A stretch of DNA of 64,000 bases from Sphingobacteriia bacterium 28-36-52. Lineage in GTDB: Bacteria > Bacteroidota > Bacteroidia > Chitinophagales > Chitinophagaceae. The stretch covers positions 22,837-86,836 of the forward strand of contig NCGN01000005.1 in assembly GCA_002281575.1 (NCBI GenBank). The letters run 5' to 3'. The translations under genes and the position numbers were made by a program. This document shows, piece by piece, positions 26,177-36,900 of this stretch. How positions within the stretch are numbered: position 1 is the first letter of the stretch; every line of letters starts with the position of its first letter. The notes under the pieces were generated by a model. The model saw only the letters and a program-made list of their open reading frames with translations. It was not told the DNA's origin and did no database searches.

Positions 26177-28267
26177 ATGTCTGTAATTCAAACTATTCGA
26201 GACCGTGGCACCTGGATTATTTTTGTAATCATTGCTGTTGCATTGATTGCCTTTATTCTACAGGATGGTGCTGGACGTGGTGGATCTGCTTTTTCTAACA
26301 GTTCTGTTATTGCAAAAGTTAATGGTACTTCTATTGAACGTGGTGCTTTTGAAGAACGTTTAAAGTCTCAAGAAGCCATGTATGCGGGACAAGGTGCAAC
26401 CCGCGATCAATTAATTGGTACTGTCTATGATATGGAAGTAGATAATATAGTATTGAACCAAGAATTTGACAAGTTGGGTCTTACTGTTTCTGCCAAAGAA
26501 TTAAACGACATCTTGTTTGGCGAAAATTCTCCTTTGCGTCAAGAATTCACCGATCCAAAAACCGGAGAATTTAAAGTGGATGATGCTAAAAGAGCATTTG
26601 CACAAATTAAAAAGAGTAAGAACGCAGAGCAAATTAAGATGATTAATTCTGGATACATTGAGCCAACTATTCAAAATAGTTTGCGCAATAAATATCAAAA
26701 CCTATTAATTCAGTCTGTTTATGTTCCAAAATGGATGGTAGAAAAACAACAAGCAGATAATAATGCGGTTGCATCTGCATCTTATGTTTATTATCCTTAT
26801 GTTGCTTTACCAGATTCAAGCGTTAAAGTATCAGAAGCAGATATTAATAACTATGTTAAAAAGCATAGTAATGAATTCAAAAAAGAAGAAGAAACACGCT
26901 CTATTGCATATGTAAGTTTTAGTGCAGCACCTACTTCTGCTGATTCGGCCGCAACGCTAGCTCAAATTAACGATTTAAAAGCTGAATTTGCTGCTTCTTC
27001 AGACGCTGCTGCTTTTCTAGGAAAAGTTGGAACTGAATTGGCTTTTTATAATAGCTATTTTGGTGGTTCTAGAATTCAAGTAACGAACAAAGACTCAATT
27101 ATACGTTTACCCATTGGTGGTTTATTTGGACCTTATGTAGATGGTAATAATTACGTAATAGCCAAAATGGTTGGTATTAAACAATGGCCAGACAGTGTTA
27201 CTGTAAGACATATTTTAATTGGTACTAATGATCCTCAAAGTGGTCAACAAGTTAGAGATGATTCTACTGGTAAAAAATTAGTAGATAGTATTCAAACTGC
27301 TATTAAAAACGGAGCAGACTTTAATGCAATGGTTACAAAATATTCCGATGATGGTGGTAGTAAAGAGAAAGGGGGAGTGTATGATTATTTTCCACAAGGT
27401 CAAATGGTAATTCCATTTAATGATTTTGCTTTCGATAATCAAGTAGGGGCAAAGGGTGTTGTTAAAACAGATTTTGGTTACCACTATATTGAAATATTGG
27501 GTCAAAAAAATAGAGCTCCTGCATATAAAATAGCTTATTTGGCTAAACCAATCATTAGTAGTAATGAAACAATGAATGAAGCTAATACTGCTGCTGCTAC
27601 TTTTGCATCAGGTGCTAAAGGAACTAAAGAGTTTAATGATAATGCTGCAAAATTGGCTAAACCAATTTTATCTGCAACGGAAATTAAGCAAAATGATTTT
27701 ACTGTTGGTACTATGGCTAACACTCGTTCTTTGGTTAGATGGATTTATGAAAACAATGAGGGTGCTGTATCTGATCCTACAGAAGTAGGCGATCAAATTA
27801 TAGTTGCAATGGTTACCAATATTAATAAAGCAGGATTAATGGGTGCTGCTGAAGCAAGACCATTGGTAGAAGGGTTAATAAGAAATGATAAAAAAGCTAA
27901 AATTATCATTGATACTAAAATGAAGGGAAGTAGTTTAGAGGAAATTGCTAAATCTTCTGGCTCTTCAATATTAAGAGCCGATAGTTTAAGTTTTGGTTCT
28001 GGATTCATTAATGGTGTAGGTAATGAACCCAAAATTGTTGGTGCTGCATTTAATAAAGTTGTACAAGGAAAAGCCTCTTCTTTAATTGCCGGTAATTCAG
28101 GCGTTTTTGCAGTAAAGGGTGAAACCATAGCCGCTAAAGCCGCAGACGCTTTACCTGAAACTGTTAAACAATCTTTAATACAAAATAGAAAAATGGCCAT
28201 TTACAGAAGTATTGAAGCTTTAAGAAAAGCTGCAACTGTTAAAGATTACCGTTTTAGTTTTTATTAG
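26177..28267 (+). CDS. PpiD-like periplasmic folding chaperone (SurA_N + parvulin)
   Basis: 696 aa. A single N-terminal membrane helix (WIIFVIIAVALIAFILQD, about 13-30) anchors the protein to the inner membrane with the rest in the periplasm. A SurA/PpiD-type chaperone region follows, including GTSIERGAFEERL and VDNIVLNQEFDKLGL. A parvulin domain begins at about residue 340 (VTVRHILIG, YSDDGGSKEKGG, FDNQVGAKGVVKTDFGYHYIEI). PpiD family members help outer-membrane and secreted proteins fold after translocation. It is a single-gene unit, with a strong terminator 24 bp after the stop. Confidence 0.93.
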   Translation: MSVIQTIRDRGTWIIFVIIAVALIAFILQDGAGRGGSAFSNSSVIAKVNGTSIERGAFEERLKSQEAMYAGQGATRDQLIGTVYDMEVDNIVLNQEFDKLGLTVSAKELNDILFGENSPLRQEFTDPKTGEFKVDDAKRAFAQIKKSKNAEQIKMINSGYIEPTIQNSLRNKYQNLLIQSVYVPKWMVEKQQADNNAVASASYVYYPYVALPDSSVKVSEADINNYVKKHSNEFKKEEETRSIAYVSFSAAPTSADSAATLAQINDLKAEFAASSDAAAFLGKVGTELAFYNSYFGGSRIQVTNKDSIIRLPIGGLFGPYVDGNNYVIAKMVGIKQWPDSVTVRHILIGTNDPQSGQQVRDDSTGKKLVDSIQTAIKNGADFNAMVTKYSDDGGSKEKGGVYDYFPQGQMVIPFNDFAFDNQVGAKGVVKTDFGYHYIEILGQKNRAPAYKIAYLAKPIISSNETMNEANTAAATFASGAKGTKEFNDNAAKLAKPILSATEIKQNDFTVGTMANTRSLVRWIYENNEGAVSDPTEVGDQIIVAMVTNINKAGLMGAAEARPLVEGLIRNDKKAKIIIDTKMKGSSLEEIAKSSGSSILRADSLSFGSGFINGVGNEPKIVGAAFNKVVQGKASSLIAGNSGVFAVKGETIAAKAADALPETVKQSLIQNRKMAIYRSIEALRKAATVKDYRFSFY

Positions 28268-28290
28268 TATTGTTAATAAATTCAAATTAT

Positions 28291-28321
28291 AGCCCACTTT
28301 TAATAAAGTGGGCTTTTTTTT
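28291..28321 (+). terminator. Rho-independent terminator after the PpiD-like gene
   Basis: AGCCCACTTT and AAAGTGGGCT form a 10-bp perfect stem around a 3- to 4-nt loop, followed by a run of T residues. It sits 24 bp after the stop codon. Confidence 0.95.
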
Positions 28322-28372
28322 GCGTGTATCGTAAAATTTGATCTATCCAATTAGCTAATTTTACACCTAATT

Positions 28373-28876
28373 ATGGAACCTATTGTTAATAAAGTAGCCG
28401 AAAGTGGAATCATTAGCCTAGATTTAGAGGCTTTTTTTCCAAAGGAAAAAATAATGGTCTTTGATTTAAAAGATTATTTATTTATGGAATTAATTCTAAA
28501 AGAAAAAGATTTTAGAGCCGCTTTACTTACAACCGATTGGGAAAAATATAGGGATAGTTATGTTGCTTTAACGTGTAGCGCAGATGCTATTATACCGATG
28601 TGGGCGAATATGTTGGTTACTGTTTATTTAACACCACTTGCAAAGGGGGTATATTTTGGTACCGAAGCTTATGTAAAAGAACAGTTATTATTAAGTACAC
28701 TAGACCTTATTCAAGGTGTTGATTATACCGATCAAAGAGTAGTTGTTAAAGGTTGTGGAGAAGTCCCTGTTCCCGCTTCTGCATATGTAAAAATCACTAG
28801 TATATTAAAGCCTTTTGCAAAGAGCATAATGTATGGAGAACCATGTAGTACTGTACCTTTGTATAAAAAGAAATAA
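28373..28876 (+). CDS. DUF2480 family protein
   Basis: 167 aa, cytoplasmic, no signal or membrane segment. The sequence matches the Bacteroidota-restricted DUF2480 family: VNKVAESGIISLDLE near the start, FDLKDYLFMELILKEKDFR, YVALTCSADAIIPMWA and the end block GCGEVPVPASAYVKIT. The function is unknown; conserved Cys residues (in TCSADA, KGCGE and GEPCST) suggest metal binding or redox chemistry but that is speculative. It converges with the fatty acid hydroxylase gene, leaving 5 bp between stops. Confidence 0.85.
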   Translation: MEPIVNKVAESGIISLDLEAFFPKEKIMVFDLKDYLFMELILKEKDFRAALLTTDWEKYRDSYVALTCSADAIIPMWANMLVTVYLTPLAKGVYFGTEAYVKEQLLLSTLDLIQGVDYTDQRVVVKGCGEVPVPASAYVKITSILKPFAKSIMYGEPCSTVPLYKKK

Positions 28877-28881
28877 AAAAT

Positions 28882-29655
28882 TTAATAAACGGCTTTGTTG
28901 GTAATTGTTCTATTTTTTACTTCTTCAAATTGTTGGTCATAATCTTTTCTAATTGTACCAAATAGCCGATCCCAAATAAGGGTATATAATCCGTAGTTCC
29001 CCTTAAAGTATTGATGATGCTGATTGTGGTTTACCGATGTGTTAATCCATCTTCCAATTAAGGTTTTATTAAATCCTTTAGGATACAGCTCATAACCAAG
29101 ATGACCATACACATTATAGATAATGGAGAATAAGAAAAAGAGTGCAAGGTGGGTAATATGTATAGGTATTGTAAAATAAAATATCACTACAATTCCCTGT
29201 TCAATTATTGCTTCTAAAGGGTGAAAAGCATATGCTGCCCAGGGGGAAGGATTGGTTGATTGGTGATGTACTAGGTGGACGTATTTAAATACAGATGGAT
29301 GGTGCATAATACGATGCATGATGTAAAAATACAAATCATGCATAATAAACATAAGTGGAAATGCTGCATAATAATAACCCCAACCCATTCCATCCATTTC
29401 TTTATATCTAGTTGTGTGTGGGCCTATACTTGGGCTGTTTAAGATTACAACGATTAAACTAAATATGAATATGGTGCTTAATGAATAAGAGAGCTCCCTT
29501 AAATAATCTTTTGTTTTAGGGAACCGTTGTTGAATTTTTTTGTAAAGCCATTGCTTTCTTAAGATTATGTAAAACAATAAAAAGGCAATAAGCGCAACAC
29601 CAATATAGCGACTACCAATTTTTTCAAATGCCTTAAATAATAATTCCCAATTCAT
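28882..29655 (-). CDS. Fatty acid hydroxylase / sterol desaturase family protein
   Basis: 257 aa membrane protein with three histidine motifs: HDLYFYIMHRIMHH, HLVHHQS and NHNQHHQYF, which bind the di-iron centre of the superfamily. Hydrophobic segments near 17-32, 58-75 and 148-175 fit an integral membrane enzyme. It would hydroxylate or desaturate a lipid; the substrate is not predictable. It begins 9 bp after the polA stop, so the two genes may be co-transcribed. It is related in family to the partial gene at the left edge of the window. Confidence 0.9.
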   Translation of the reverse strand: MNWELLFKAFEKIGSRYIGVALIAFLLFYIILRKQWLYKKIQQRFPKTKDYLRELSYSLSTIFIFSLIVVILNSPSIGPHTTRYKEMDGMGWGYYYAAFPLMFIMHDLYFYIMHRIMHHPSVFKYVHLVHHQSTNPSPWAAYAFHPLEAIIEQGIVVIFYFTIPIHITHLALFFLFSIIYNVYGHLGYELYPKGFNKTLIGRWINTSVNHNQHHQYFKGNYGLYTLIWDRLFGTIRKDYDQQFEEVKNRTITNKAVY

Positions 29656-29664
29656 CGTATATGT

Positions 29665-32493
29665 TTAATGTGCTTCTAACCAGTTTTTACCTCTACCTAC
29701 TTCTGCTTCTACTGGTACTTCGTTGGGTAATGGAAGTGCGTTAACCATGCAATTAATGATCAATTCTTGTAAATCATCTGCCTCTGCTTCAACTGCATCA
29801 AAAACCAATTCATCGTGTACTTGTAAAATCATTTTAGATTCCCAGTTTGTTTTTTTCATCTCAGCATGAATTTTGATCATAGCCATTTTAATCATATCTG
29901 CTGCGGTTCCTTGAATAGGAGAGTTAATGGCGTTTCTTTCAGCAAATCCCCTCACAGTAAAGTTGGCACTATGTATATCTTTTAGCCATCTTTTTCTACC
30001 CATTAATGTTTGTACATAGTCGTGCTCTTTTGCAAACTTGATTTGATTGTCCATGTATTGTTGAATATAGGGAAACTCTTTTTTATAGTTTTCTATTATT
30101 TCTTTTGCTTCTGCTCTACTTACACCAAGATTTTCTGCTAATCCAAAAGCACCTTGGCCATAAATGATTCCAAAATTTACACTTTTCGCTTTATACCTCA
30201 TTTCTTTAGTAACGGCCATTTCTTCTACTCCATATACTTTGGCAGCGGTAGCAGTATGAATATCTTTTCTTTCTTTAAACGCCGCACACATATTTGGATC
30301 TCCACTAATAGCAGCCACAATTCTCAATTCAATTTGTGAATAGTCTGCACTCATTAATATTCTTCCTGGTACTCGCGGCACAAAAGCTTTTCTTATTTCT
30401 CTACCTCTTGCTGTTCTTATTGGTATATTTTGAAGATTTGGATTATTGCTACTCAATCTTCCCGTTACTGCTACTGCTTGTGCATAAGAGGTATGTACCC
30501 GCCCCGTTTTCTTGTTAATCATTTCGGGCAAAGCGTCTATATAAGTAGATTTTAGTTTAGTCAATTCTCTAAACCCTAATATATCATCCACTATTTTGTG
30601 TTGATTGGCCAATTTTAGTAATACATCTTCTCCTGTAGCATATTGACCCGTTTTAGTTTTCTTTGCTTTTGGATCTAATTGTAATTTATCAAATAGCACT
30701 TCACCCAGTTGTTTGGGAGAAGCTAAGTTAAATCTTACCCCAGCTTGGGTGTAAACACTTTCTTCACATTTCTTTGCTTCTATTTCTAATTCTCTGCTGT
30801 ATTCAAACAAAAAAGCTTCATCTACCTTTATTCCCTCAAACTCCATATCTGTTAAAACCCTTACCAAAGGATTTTCTACTTCATAAAAAACTTTCTCTAC
30901 CTCTTTTGCTTTTAGTAATGTAACAAAGCATTGTTTTAGTTGCAGGGTTATGTCTGCATCTTCAGCAGCATATTCTTTTATTTTATCAATTTCAACATCA
31001 CGCATATTGCCTTGGTTCTTTCCCTTTTTACCAATAAGCGTTTCAATAGAAACAGGTTCATATCCTAAATATTGAGCACTGAGTAAATCCATACTACGTC
31101 TACCTTCTGGCTCAATTACATAATGAGCAAGCATGGTATCAAATAAATCACCCTTTGGTTCTATACCATACCATTTCAGTACCAATAAATCGTACTTAAT
31201 ATTTTGTCCTACCCAACATTTATTTGAATCCTCAAATAAAGGAAGAAATAGTTTTAATTTTTCTGTTGTTTCTTTTTGATTACTACTAAATGGTATATAA
31301 TAGGCTTTGTTATTTTCATACGAAAAACTAAGGCCCACTATTTCTACATTATTGGCATCTGTACCAGTTGTTTCTGTATCAAAACATATTTCTTTTTTAG
31401 TCAACAACTCTTTTACAAGATTTTGAATTGCTTCTACTGAGTCTATTAATTGATATTCGTGTAGGGTGTTTTCTATGTTTTTATCTGCAACCAACCCATA
31501 TGTTGGTGTATTATTATCTTCTTCAATAGTAGTTTTGTTTGGCCCTGTTTTTTGTTCAACCGCATTACCAAACAAGTCTGTTTGTACACCTTGTGGCGCA
31601 GATTGAAATGCATTAAATGTTTCACCAAGAATTCTTTTGCCTAATGTTTTGAATTCTAATTCTGTAAACACCGTATTCAATTCTTCTCTATTCCATTCTT
31701 TCAGTCGATAATCTTCTTCATGAAATTCAACAGGAACATTGGTGATAATAGTGGCTAATTTTTTACTAATAATTGCCGACTCTTTCCCTGCTCGTACTTT
31801 TTCTCCTAGCGCCCCTTTAATTTTATCTGCATTTTCTAAAACTCCTTCTAGTGTATGGTATTCCTTCAATAGTTTAGCTGCTGTCTTTTCTCCCACGCCT
31901 GGAATTCCCGGTATATTGTCTACCGCATCACCCATTAATCCTAGCATATCTACCACTTGCTCTACTTTAGCAATATCCCATTTTGCACAAATTTTTTCTG
32001 CATCAACAACTTCTTCAGCATTACCGTATGCTGGTGGCTTATATATATATACATGTGGTTTTACCAACAACTGGCCATAGTCTTTATCTGGGGTAACCAT
32101 AAATACTTCATACCCTGCATCTGCTGCTTGCCAAGCAACAGTACCAATAATATCATCTGCCTCGTAACCATCTAATTCTACTACTGGAATATTAAAGCCT
32201 CGTATGATTCTTTGAATGTCGGGAATGGATGACAACAAATCTTCAGGAGCTTCTTGTCTATTTGCTTTGTAGTCTGTAAAATCTGTATGACGCTCCGTTG
32301 GAGCATGTGTATCAAAACACACTGCCAAATGAGTGGGTTTTTCTTTATTAATCAGATCAAATAGGGTAGAAGTAAAACCGAACTGCGCATTGGTATTAAT
32401 TCCTTTAGATGTAATTCTTGGATTGCGAATTAATGCATAATATGCTCGATATATTAAAGCCAACGCATCTAACAGAAATAGTTTCTTTTCCAT
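29665..32493 (-). CDS. polA: DNA polymerase I
   Basis: 942 aa; gap filling and primer removal in replication and repair. All three activities look intact: the 5' nuclease domain (about 1-295; GYEADDIIGT, TPDKDYGQLL, GLMGDAVDNIPG), the 3'-5' proofreading exonuclease (CFDTETTG and YAAEDADITLQL), and the polymerase (ADYSQIELRI, RYKAKSVNFGIIYGQ, VHDELVFD). ATG 32493 is chosen since MEKKLFLLDALALIYRAYYA is the family start; the frame extends upstream to 32538 but through the terminator of the preceding operon. Bacteroidota pol I often keeps the proofreading motif, as here. Confidence 0.98.
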   Translation of the reverse strand: MEKKLFLLDALALIYRAYYALIRNPRITSKGINTNAQFGFTSTLFDLINKEKPTHLAVCFDTHAPTERHTDFTDYKANRQEAPEDLLSSIPDIQRIIRGFNIPVVELDGYEADDIIGTVAWQAADAGYEVFMVTPDKDYGQLLVKPHVYIYKPPAYGNAEEVVDAEKICAKWDIAKVEQVVDMLGLMGDAVDNIPGIPGVGEKTAAKLLKEYHTLEGVLENADKIKGALGEKVRAGKESAIISKKLATIITNVPVEFHEEDYRLKEWNREELNTVFTELEFKTLGKRILGETFNAFQSAPQGVQTDLFGNAVEQKTGPNKTTIEEDNNTPTYGLVADKNIENTLHEYQLIDSVEAIQNLVKELLTKKEICFDTETTGTDANNVEIVGLSFSYENNKAYYIPFSSNQKETTEKLKLFLPLFEDSNKCWVGQNIKYDLLVLKWYGIEPKGDLFDTMLAHYVIEPEGRRSMDLLSAQYLGYEPVSIETLIGKKGKNQGNMRDVEIDKIKEYAAEDADITLQLKQCFVTLLKAKEVEKVFYEVENPLVRVLTDMEFEGIKVDEAFLFEYSRELEIEAKKCEESVYTQAGVRFNLASPKQLGEVLFDKLQLDPKAKKTKTGQYATGEDVLLKLANQHKIVDDILGFRELTKLKSTYIDALPEMINKKTGRVHTSYAQAVAVTGRLSSNNPNLQNIPIRTARGREIRKAFVPRVPGRILMSADYSQIELRIVAAISGDPNMCAAFKERKDIHTATAAKVYGVEEMAVTKEMRYKAKSVNFGIIYGQGAFGLAENLGVSRAEAKEIIENYKKEFPYIQQYMDNQIKFAKEHDYVQTLMGRKRWLKDIHSANFTVRGFAERNAINSPIQGTAADMIKMAMIKIHAEMKKTNWESKMILQVHDELVFDAVEAEADDLQELIINCMVNALPLPNEVPVEAEVGRGKNWLEAH

Positions 32494-32520
32494 ATGGCTA
32501 AGGTAACAAATAGGCTTATA

Positions 32521-32552
32521 CAAAAAGCCCGGTAACAAAATGTTCCGGGCTT
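32521..32552 (-). terminator. Rho-independent terminator after the amidohydrolase operon
   Basis: On the minus strand AAGCCCGGAACA and TGTTACCGGGCTT pair with one bulged base around a short TTT loop and are followed by a T tract. It lies 30 bp after the amidohydrolase stop codon at 32582 and just upstream of polA. Confidence 0.85.
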
Positions 32553-32581
32553 CTCTTATTTAGTAAAGGAATTTATTGCTA

Positions 32582-33898
32582 TTACTTGATTGAATATTTG
32601 TGTTTATATCGCTCATACAATTGTTTGTGTTTATCGTCTAATACAATCTTTCTTCCTTGTATAAAAGCGTGTTCAACAATGCTGGTATGCATATCTAGAA
32701 TATCCCCAGTGCTAATAATAATATTTGCGTCTTTACCTTTTTCTATAGACCCTGTGGTTTGATCTGCACCCAAAATTTTTGCTGCATTTAATGTGATTGC
32801 GCTTAGTGCTTCTTCTTTAGTTAAACCATAGGCCGCAGCTGTTCCCGCATTAAAAGCTAGGTTTCTTCCTCTGTTTTGTGGATCATCATCGTTAATACAA
32901 AACAAAACGCCCGCTTTTTGTAAAACTGATGGTGCTTTATAGGGCATATCTACATCATCATCGTCTAATGTAGGCAGGTTATGCATTTGACTTAAAATAA
33001 CACTAATATTATGTTTTTTTAATAAACTAGCTATTTGCCAGCTTTCTGATCCACCCACGATTACTACATCAAACCCAAACTCACTTACAAAATCAATAGC
33101 CAACAACATCTGTTTAACCTGATTTCCATGTAAAAATAATTTTTGTTTTTTCTGAAACAACCCGCGAGCAGCCTCCAATTTCAAATTGCTTTCTTTGGGC
33201 GTATTTTCAATATACACTTTTGCTTCCCTAAAATATTTTTTTACAATTTCTATTCTATCTAAAGCTCCTTTTAGTGGATCGGTTGGTGCTTGAGGCATAA
33301 ACTGTGCAAATAATGCACCCAATCTACCGCCCGGACGACCCAATAAGCTGGGTAAATATATATGCATACCATTGTCCATTTTATATGCAGCATCTTCCCA
33401 ATGCCAAGCATCTAATTGAACCACACTAGATTGACCCGCAAGTAAAGAACCAACAGGAGCAGTATGCGCCAATAAAATTCCATTAGAACGCAATGTATTC
33501 GTAATTTTTGAATCTGCGTTGTAGGCTGAAATAGAACGAATACTTGGATTCATGTCTCCAATTTCATTGAAGTCTGTAGTAGCTCTTACGCCTGATATTT
33601 CTTGTAAGCCTAAAGTAGATGCAGGTAAGATCAATCCAGGATAAATATGTTTTCCAGTTGCATCAACTACCTGAACATCTCCTTGAGGTATGGTAATATT
33701 ATTGCCAACTTCTTCAATTTTTCCATTATTCATTTTAATGGTGGCATTTTCTATAACCGTTCCATTTCCTACATGAACAGTTCCATTCTTTAAGAAAATC
33801 AGCCCCTTCTGTGCTTTTGCAGGATAAACGGTTTCCTGTGCTTTTATTGCTCCTACTAATAAGAGTATAGCGCTAAGTGATATGATAATTTTTTTCAT
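32582..33898 (-). CDS. Secreted amidohydrolase-family protein lacking the HxH metal motif
   Basis: 438 aa with a signal peptide (KKIIISLSAILLLVGAIKAQ). ATG 33898 gives this signal; a longer frame to 33955 overlaps the upstream gene. The protein has the amidohydrolase composite domain (GTVHVGNGTVIENATIKM near the start, LGADQTTGSIEKGKDANIIIS at the end) and a TIM-barrel in between. Where active relatives have the HxH metal ligand after a PGLIDxH block, this protein reads YPGLILPASTLG, so metal binding by that site is lost. A late CINDDDP fits the final Asp position. It lies 10 bp after the larger amidohydrolase gene, and the two probably act together. Catalysis by this subunit alone is doubtful. 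Confidence 0.88.
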   Translation of the reverse strand: MKKIIISLSAILLLVGAIKAQETVYPAKAQKGLIFLKNGTVHVGNGTVIENATIKMNNGKIEEVGNNITIPQGDVQVVDATGKHIYPGLILPASTLGLQEISGVRATTDFNEIGDMNPSIRSISAYNADSKITNTLRSNGILLAHTAPVGSLLAGQSSVVQLDAWHWEDAAYKMDNGMHIYLPSLLGRPGGRLGALFAQFMPQAPTDPLKGALDRIEIVKKYFREAKVYIENTPKESNLKLEAARGLFQKKQKLFLHGNQVKQMLLAIDFVSEFGFDVVIVGGSESWQIASLLKKHNISVILSQMHNLPTLDDDDVDMPYKAPSVLQKAGVLFCINDDDPQNRGRNLAFNAGTAAAYGLTKEEALSAITLNAAKILGADQTTGSIEKGKDANIIISTGDILDMHTSIVEHAFIQGRKIVLDDKHKQLYERYKHKYSIK

Positions 33899-33908
33899 GA
33901 TAATTATT

Positions 33909-36900
33909 TTAGTGGTTGCTATTGTGTTCAATACCTTCTTCTTCACCCGCTTCAATTTCTAGTAAGCCCAATTTATGTCCATGGTCTAAACAAGTATGTA
34001 CATATTTAAAGCTTGGTGTAAATGGAGCCATTGGAGCACCCGTTCTTTTTTCACCCACCATTTTGTTGATTAAGCGTGTGCGTTCTGCCTTTACTTCTTT
34101 TCTCATTGCTTCATCTTTAGCACGGTCAAAGAAAATAGTTCCATCTACAACAGTGTACAGGGATTTTGCATAAATACTCAATGGATGAGCAGACCATAAA
34201 ACCAAGTCGGCATCTTTTCCTTCTTTAATGCTTCCTACTCTACTGTCTACATGTAACATTTTAGCCGGATTGATGGTAACCATGTTTAAGGCATCTATTT
34301 CACTTATTCCACCATATTTTACACTTTTTGCAGCTTCTTGATTTAAGCGACGTGCCATTTCAGCATCATCAGAATTAATAGCAACGTTTAACCCAACTTT
34401 GTGCATAATTGCTGCATTATAAGGAATGGCGTCTTGCACTTCATTTTTGTAAGCCCACCAATCAGAGAAGGTAGAAACAGCTGCACCGTGTACTTTCATT
34501 TTATCTGCCACTTTATAGCCTTCTAAAATATGGGTGAATGTATTTACTTTAAAACCATATTTTTCTGCAACACGCATAGCTACCACAATTTCACTTGCTA
34601 CATAACTATGACAAGTAATAAAGCGTTTGCTGTTCATTATTTCTACTAATGTTTCAAGCTCAAGGTCTTTTCTAAAAGTGCTTGTTGTTGCACCTTTTTT
34701 CTTGTTATTTGCTTCGTGCTCCTTTTTAGCAGCCTCATAAATCTTAGCTCTATTAAAAGCATCGTTTAATACTTGCTCAACCCCCATTCTAGAATCAGGA
34801 AAACGAGTGTTTCCTTGAGTAGATGAAGAGCGTTTTACGTTTTCACCTAAAGCAAATTTTATAAATGGATCAGCACCTTCAAACATTAATCCTTTATCGT
34901 CTGTACCCCAACGAAGTTTAATTAATTGAGTTTGTCCGCCAATTGTGTTGGCAGATCCATGAAGAATATGAGAGCTGGTAACACCACCACTTAATTGTCT
35001 ATAAATATTGATATCATCTGGATCAAGGTTGTCTTGCATTCTTACTTCCGATGTAACAGATTGTCCACCCTCATTCGTAGAAGCTGATGCAATATGAGAG
35101 TGTTCGTCTATAATTCCTGCAGTCAAATGTTTTCCGGTTGCGTCAATCACTTTAGCAGTAGCGTCGCTTATTCCTTTTCCAACTTTTGCTATTTTTCCGT
35201 TTTTAACCAATACATCTGTACCCTCTAGTTTGCCCGCTTGCTCACTAGTCCATACGGTCGCGTTTTTGAATAAGATGGTTTCTGCTTTTGGAATATTTTC
35301 TTCGTAGTTACCAAATGCAGTAAAAGGATAAAAAGATTTATTGGTTTTTGGAATAGACTTTGTTTTTGATTCTTCTGCCTTTGCTGTAGATAAACTTACT
35401 TCTTCTGCAGACCAGGTGATATGATTTCCTAAAGAATCTACTCCTGTTCCATTCAAGCTATTGCCATTGCTAAATCCACTTAATTTGGCTGCATTTGCTG
35501 GTAATGGTGCTACCGCATTTGCTCCAGCTCCCATTCCAGAACGTCCAACTGCACCCACTCTTCTCTGCATTGGAGCAAAACTGATTTTAACCGTTTTGCC
35601 ATCAAAGTTAAATCTAGTTTGGAGTGTGTCTTTTCCAACCAATGTTGCTGTACTATTAGATTTTACATCTAATGTATAGGTTTGTGGCCCATTGTCTGTG
35701 TTTACTGTTAAGGTATAATTGCCATTAATGCTTTTCCAAGCATCTTCTTTAACAGCATATTTATTTCCATTTACCCAGTTTTGAAGAATGATTGATTTTT
35801 CAGAAAATACCGGTGCGGTAGAAATAACGAAGTTGGCTATTTTGCCCTCTTCTAAACTACCTACCTTATCATATACACCTAACCAAGTTGCTGGATTTTT
35901 GGTTAATGCCTCCATTGCAGCTTTTTCAGACAAACCATATTCTATTGCTTTTCTAAGATTGCTTAAAAAAGATTTTGGATCTCTTAAATCAGAGGTAGTT
36001 AAACAAAAAGGTATACCCGCTTTTTCAATTGCCGCAGGGTTAGTTGGTCCTAATTCCCAATTTTTCATATCGGCCAATGAAACCATTCTTGCATTATTAG
36101 GATCTTCCACATCTTGTGCTTGTGGAAAATTTAGAGTAACAATCATTGGAGCCTTTGTAGCAGCTACTTCCTTTATCCTTTGGTATTCTTTACCAGTTGA
36201 TTTCAGAATATATTGAATGCCAAATTCATCACCTATTCTATCTGCTCTTAGTATATTCCATAAATCAACTCCTCGGTCTTGCACGTCAAAAATTTGAGGC
36301 AATGTTTGATTTGAATTAAAATATTTTAGGGTAATATTAAAACCCTCTTTTGAAGCAGCTTCTGGATTGTTCTTGTACCAAGCTGCATCGTTATAGGTTT
36401 GTCTTAAAAGCGCTATTGAACCCATTAATGAAGAGGGATAACTTTGAGTTGAAGTGCCTTTGTTAAATGAATAGTGCGCCGCAGCTTTTTCTTTTACTAT
36501 TACAAAATTGTCTTTTTCCCCAGATAAAGTTACTACAGCACCAGTTCCTCTTACGATTCCATCTTTTTGGTGTGTAAGAACTGTTCCAAATCCAGCTTCG
36601 CGCATTGTCTTAGCCTTAGCATCATCTACGCTGAAAATTTTATAAGCATTCACTTCAGATTTTAATGCTTGATTCCAACCATAAGCTCCTTTTTGATTAT
36701 TTGTAAGTTGAGCTGGACCACCAAAACCCCCACCACCTGTTGGTCTTTGAACCTGAGGCATTCCATAGTCTGAATAAATGTCTATAAAAGATGGATATAT
36801 AAATTTGTCTTTACAATCTATAACTACTGCATCTTTTGGTACTGTCACATTTGCTCCAACTGCAATAATTTTACCCTCTCTTATAACCATGATACCGTTT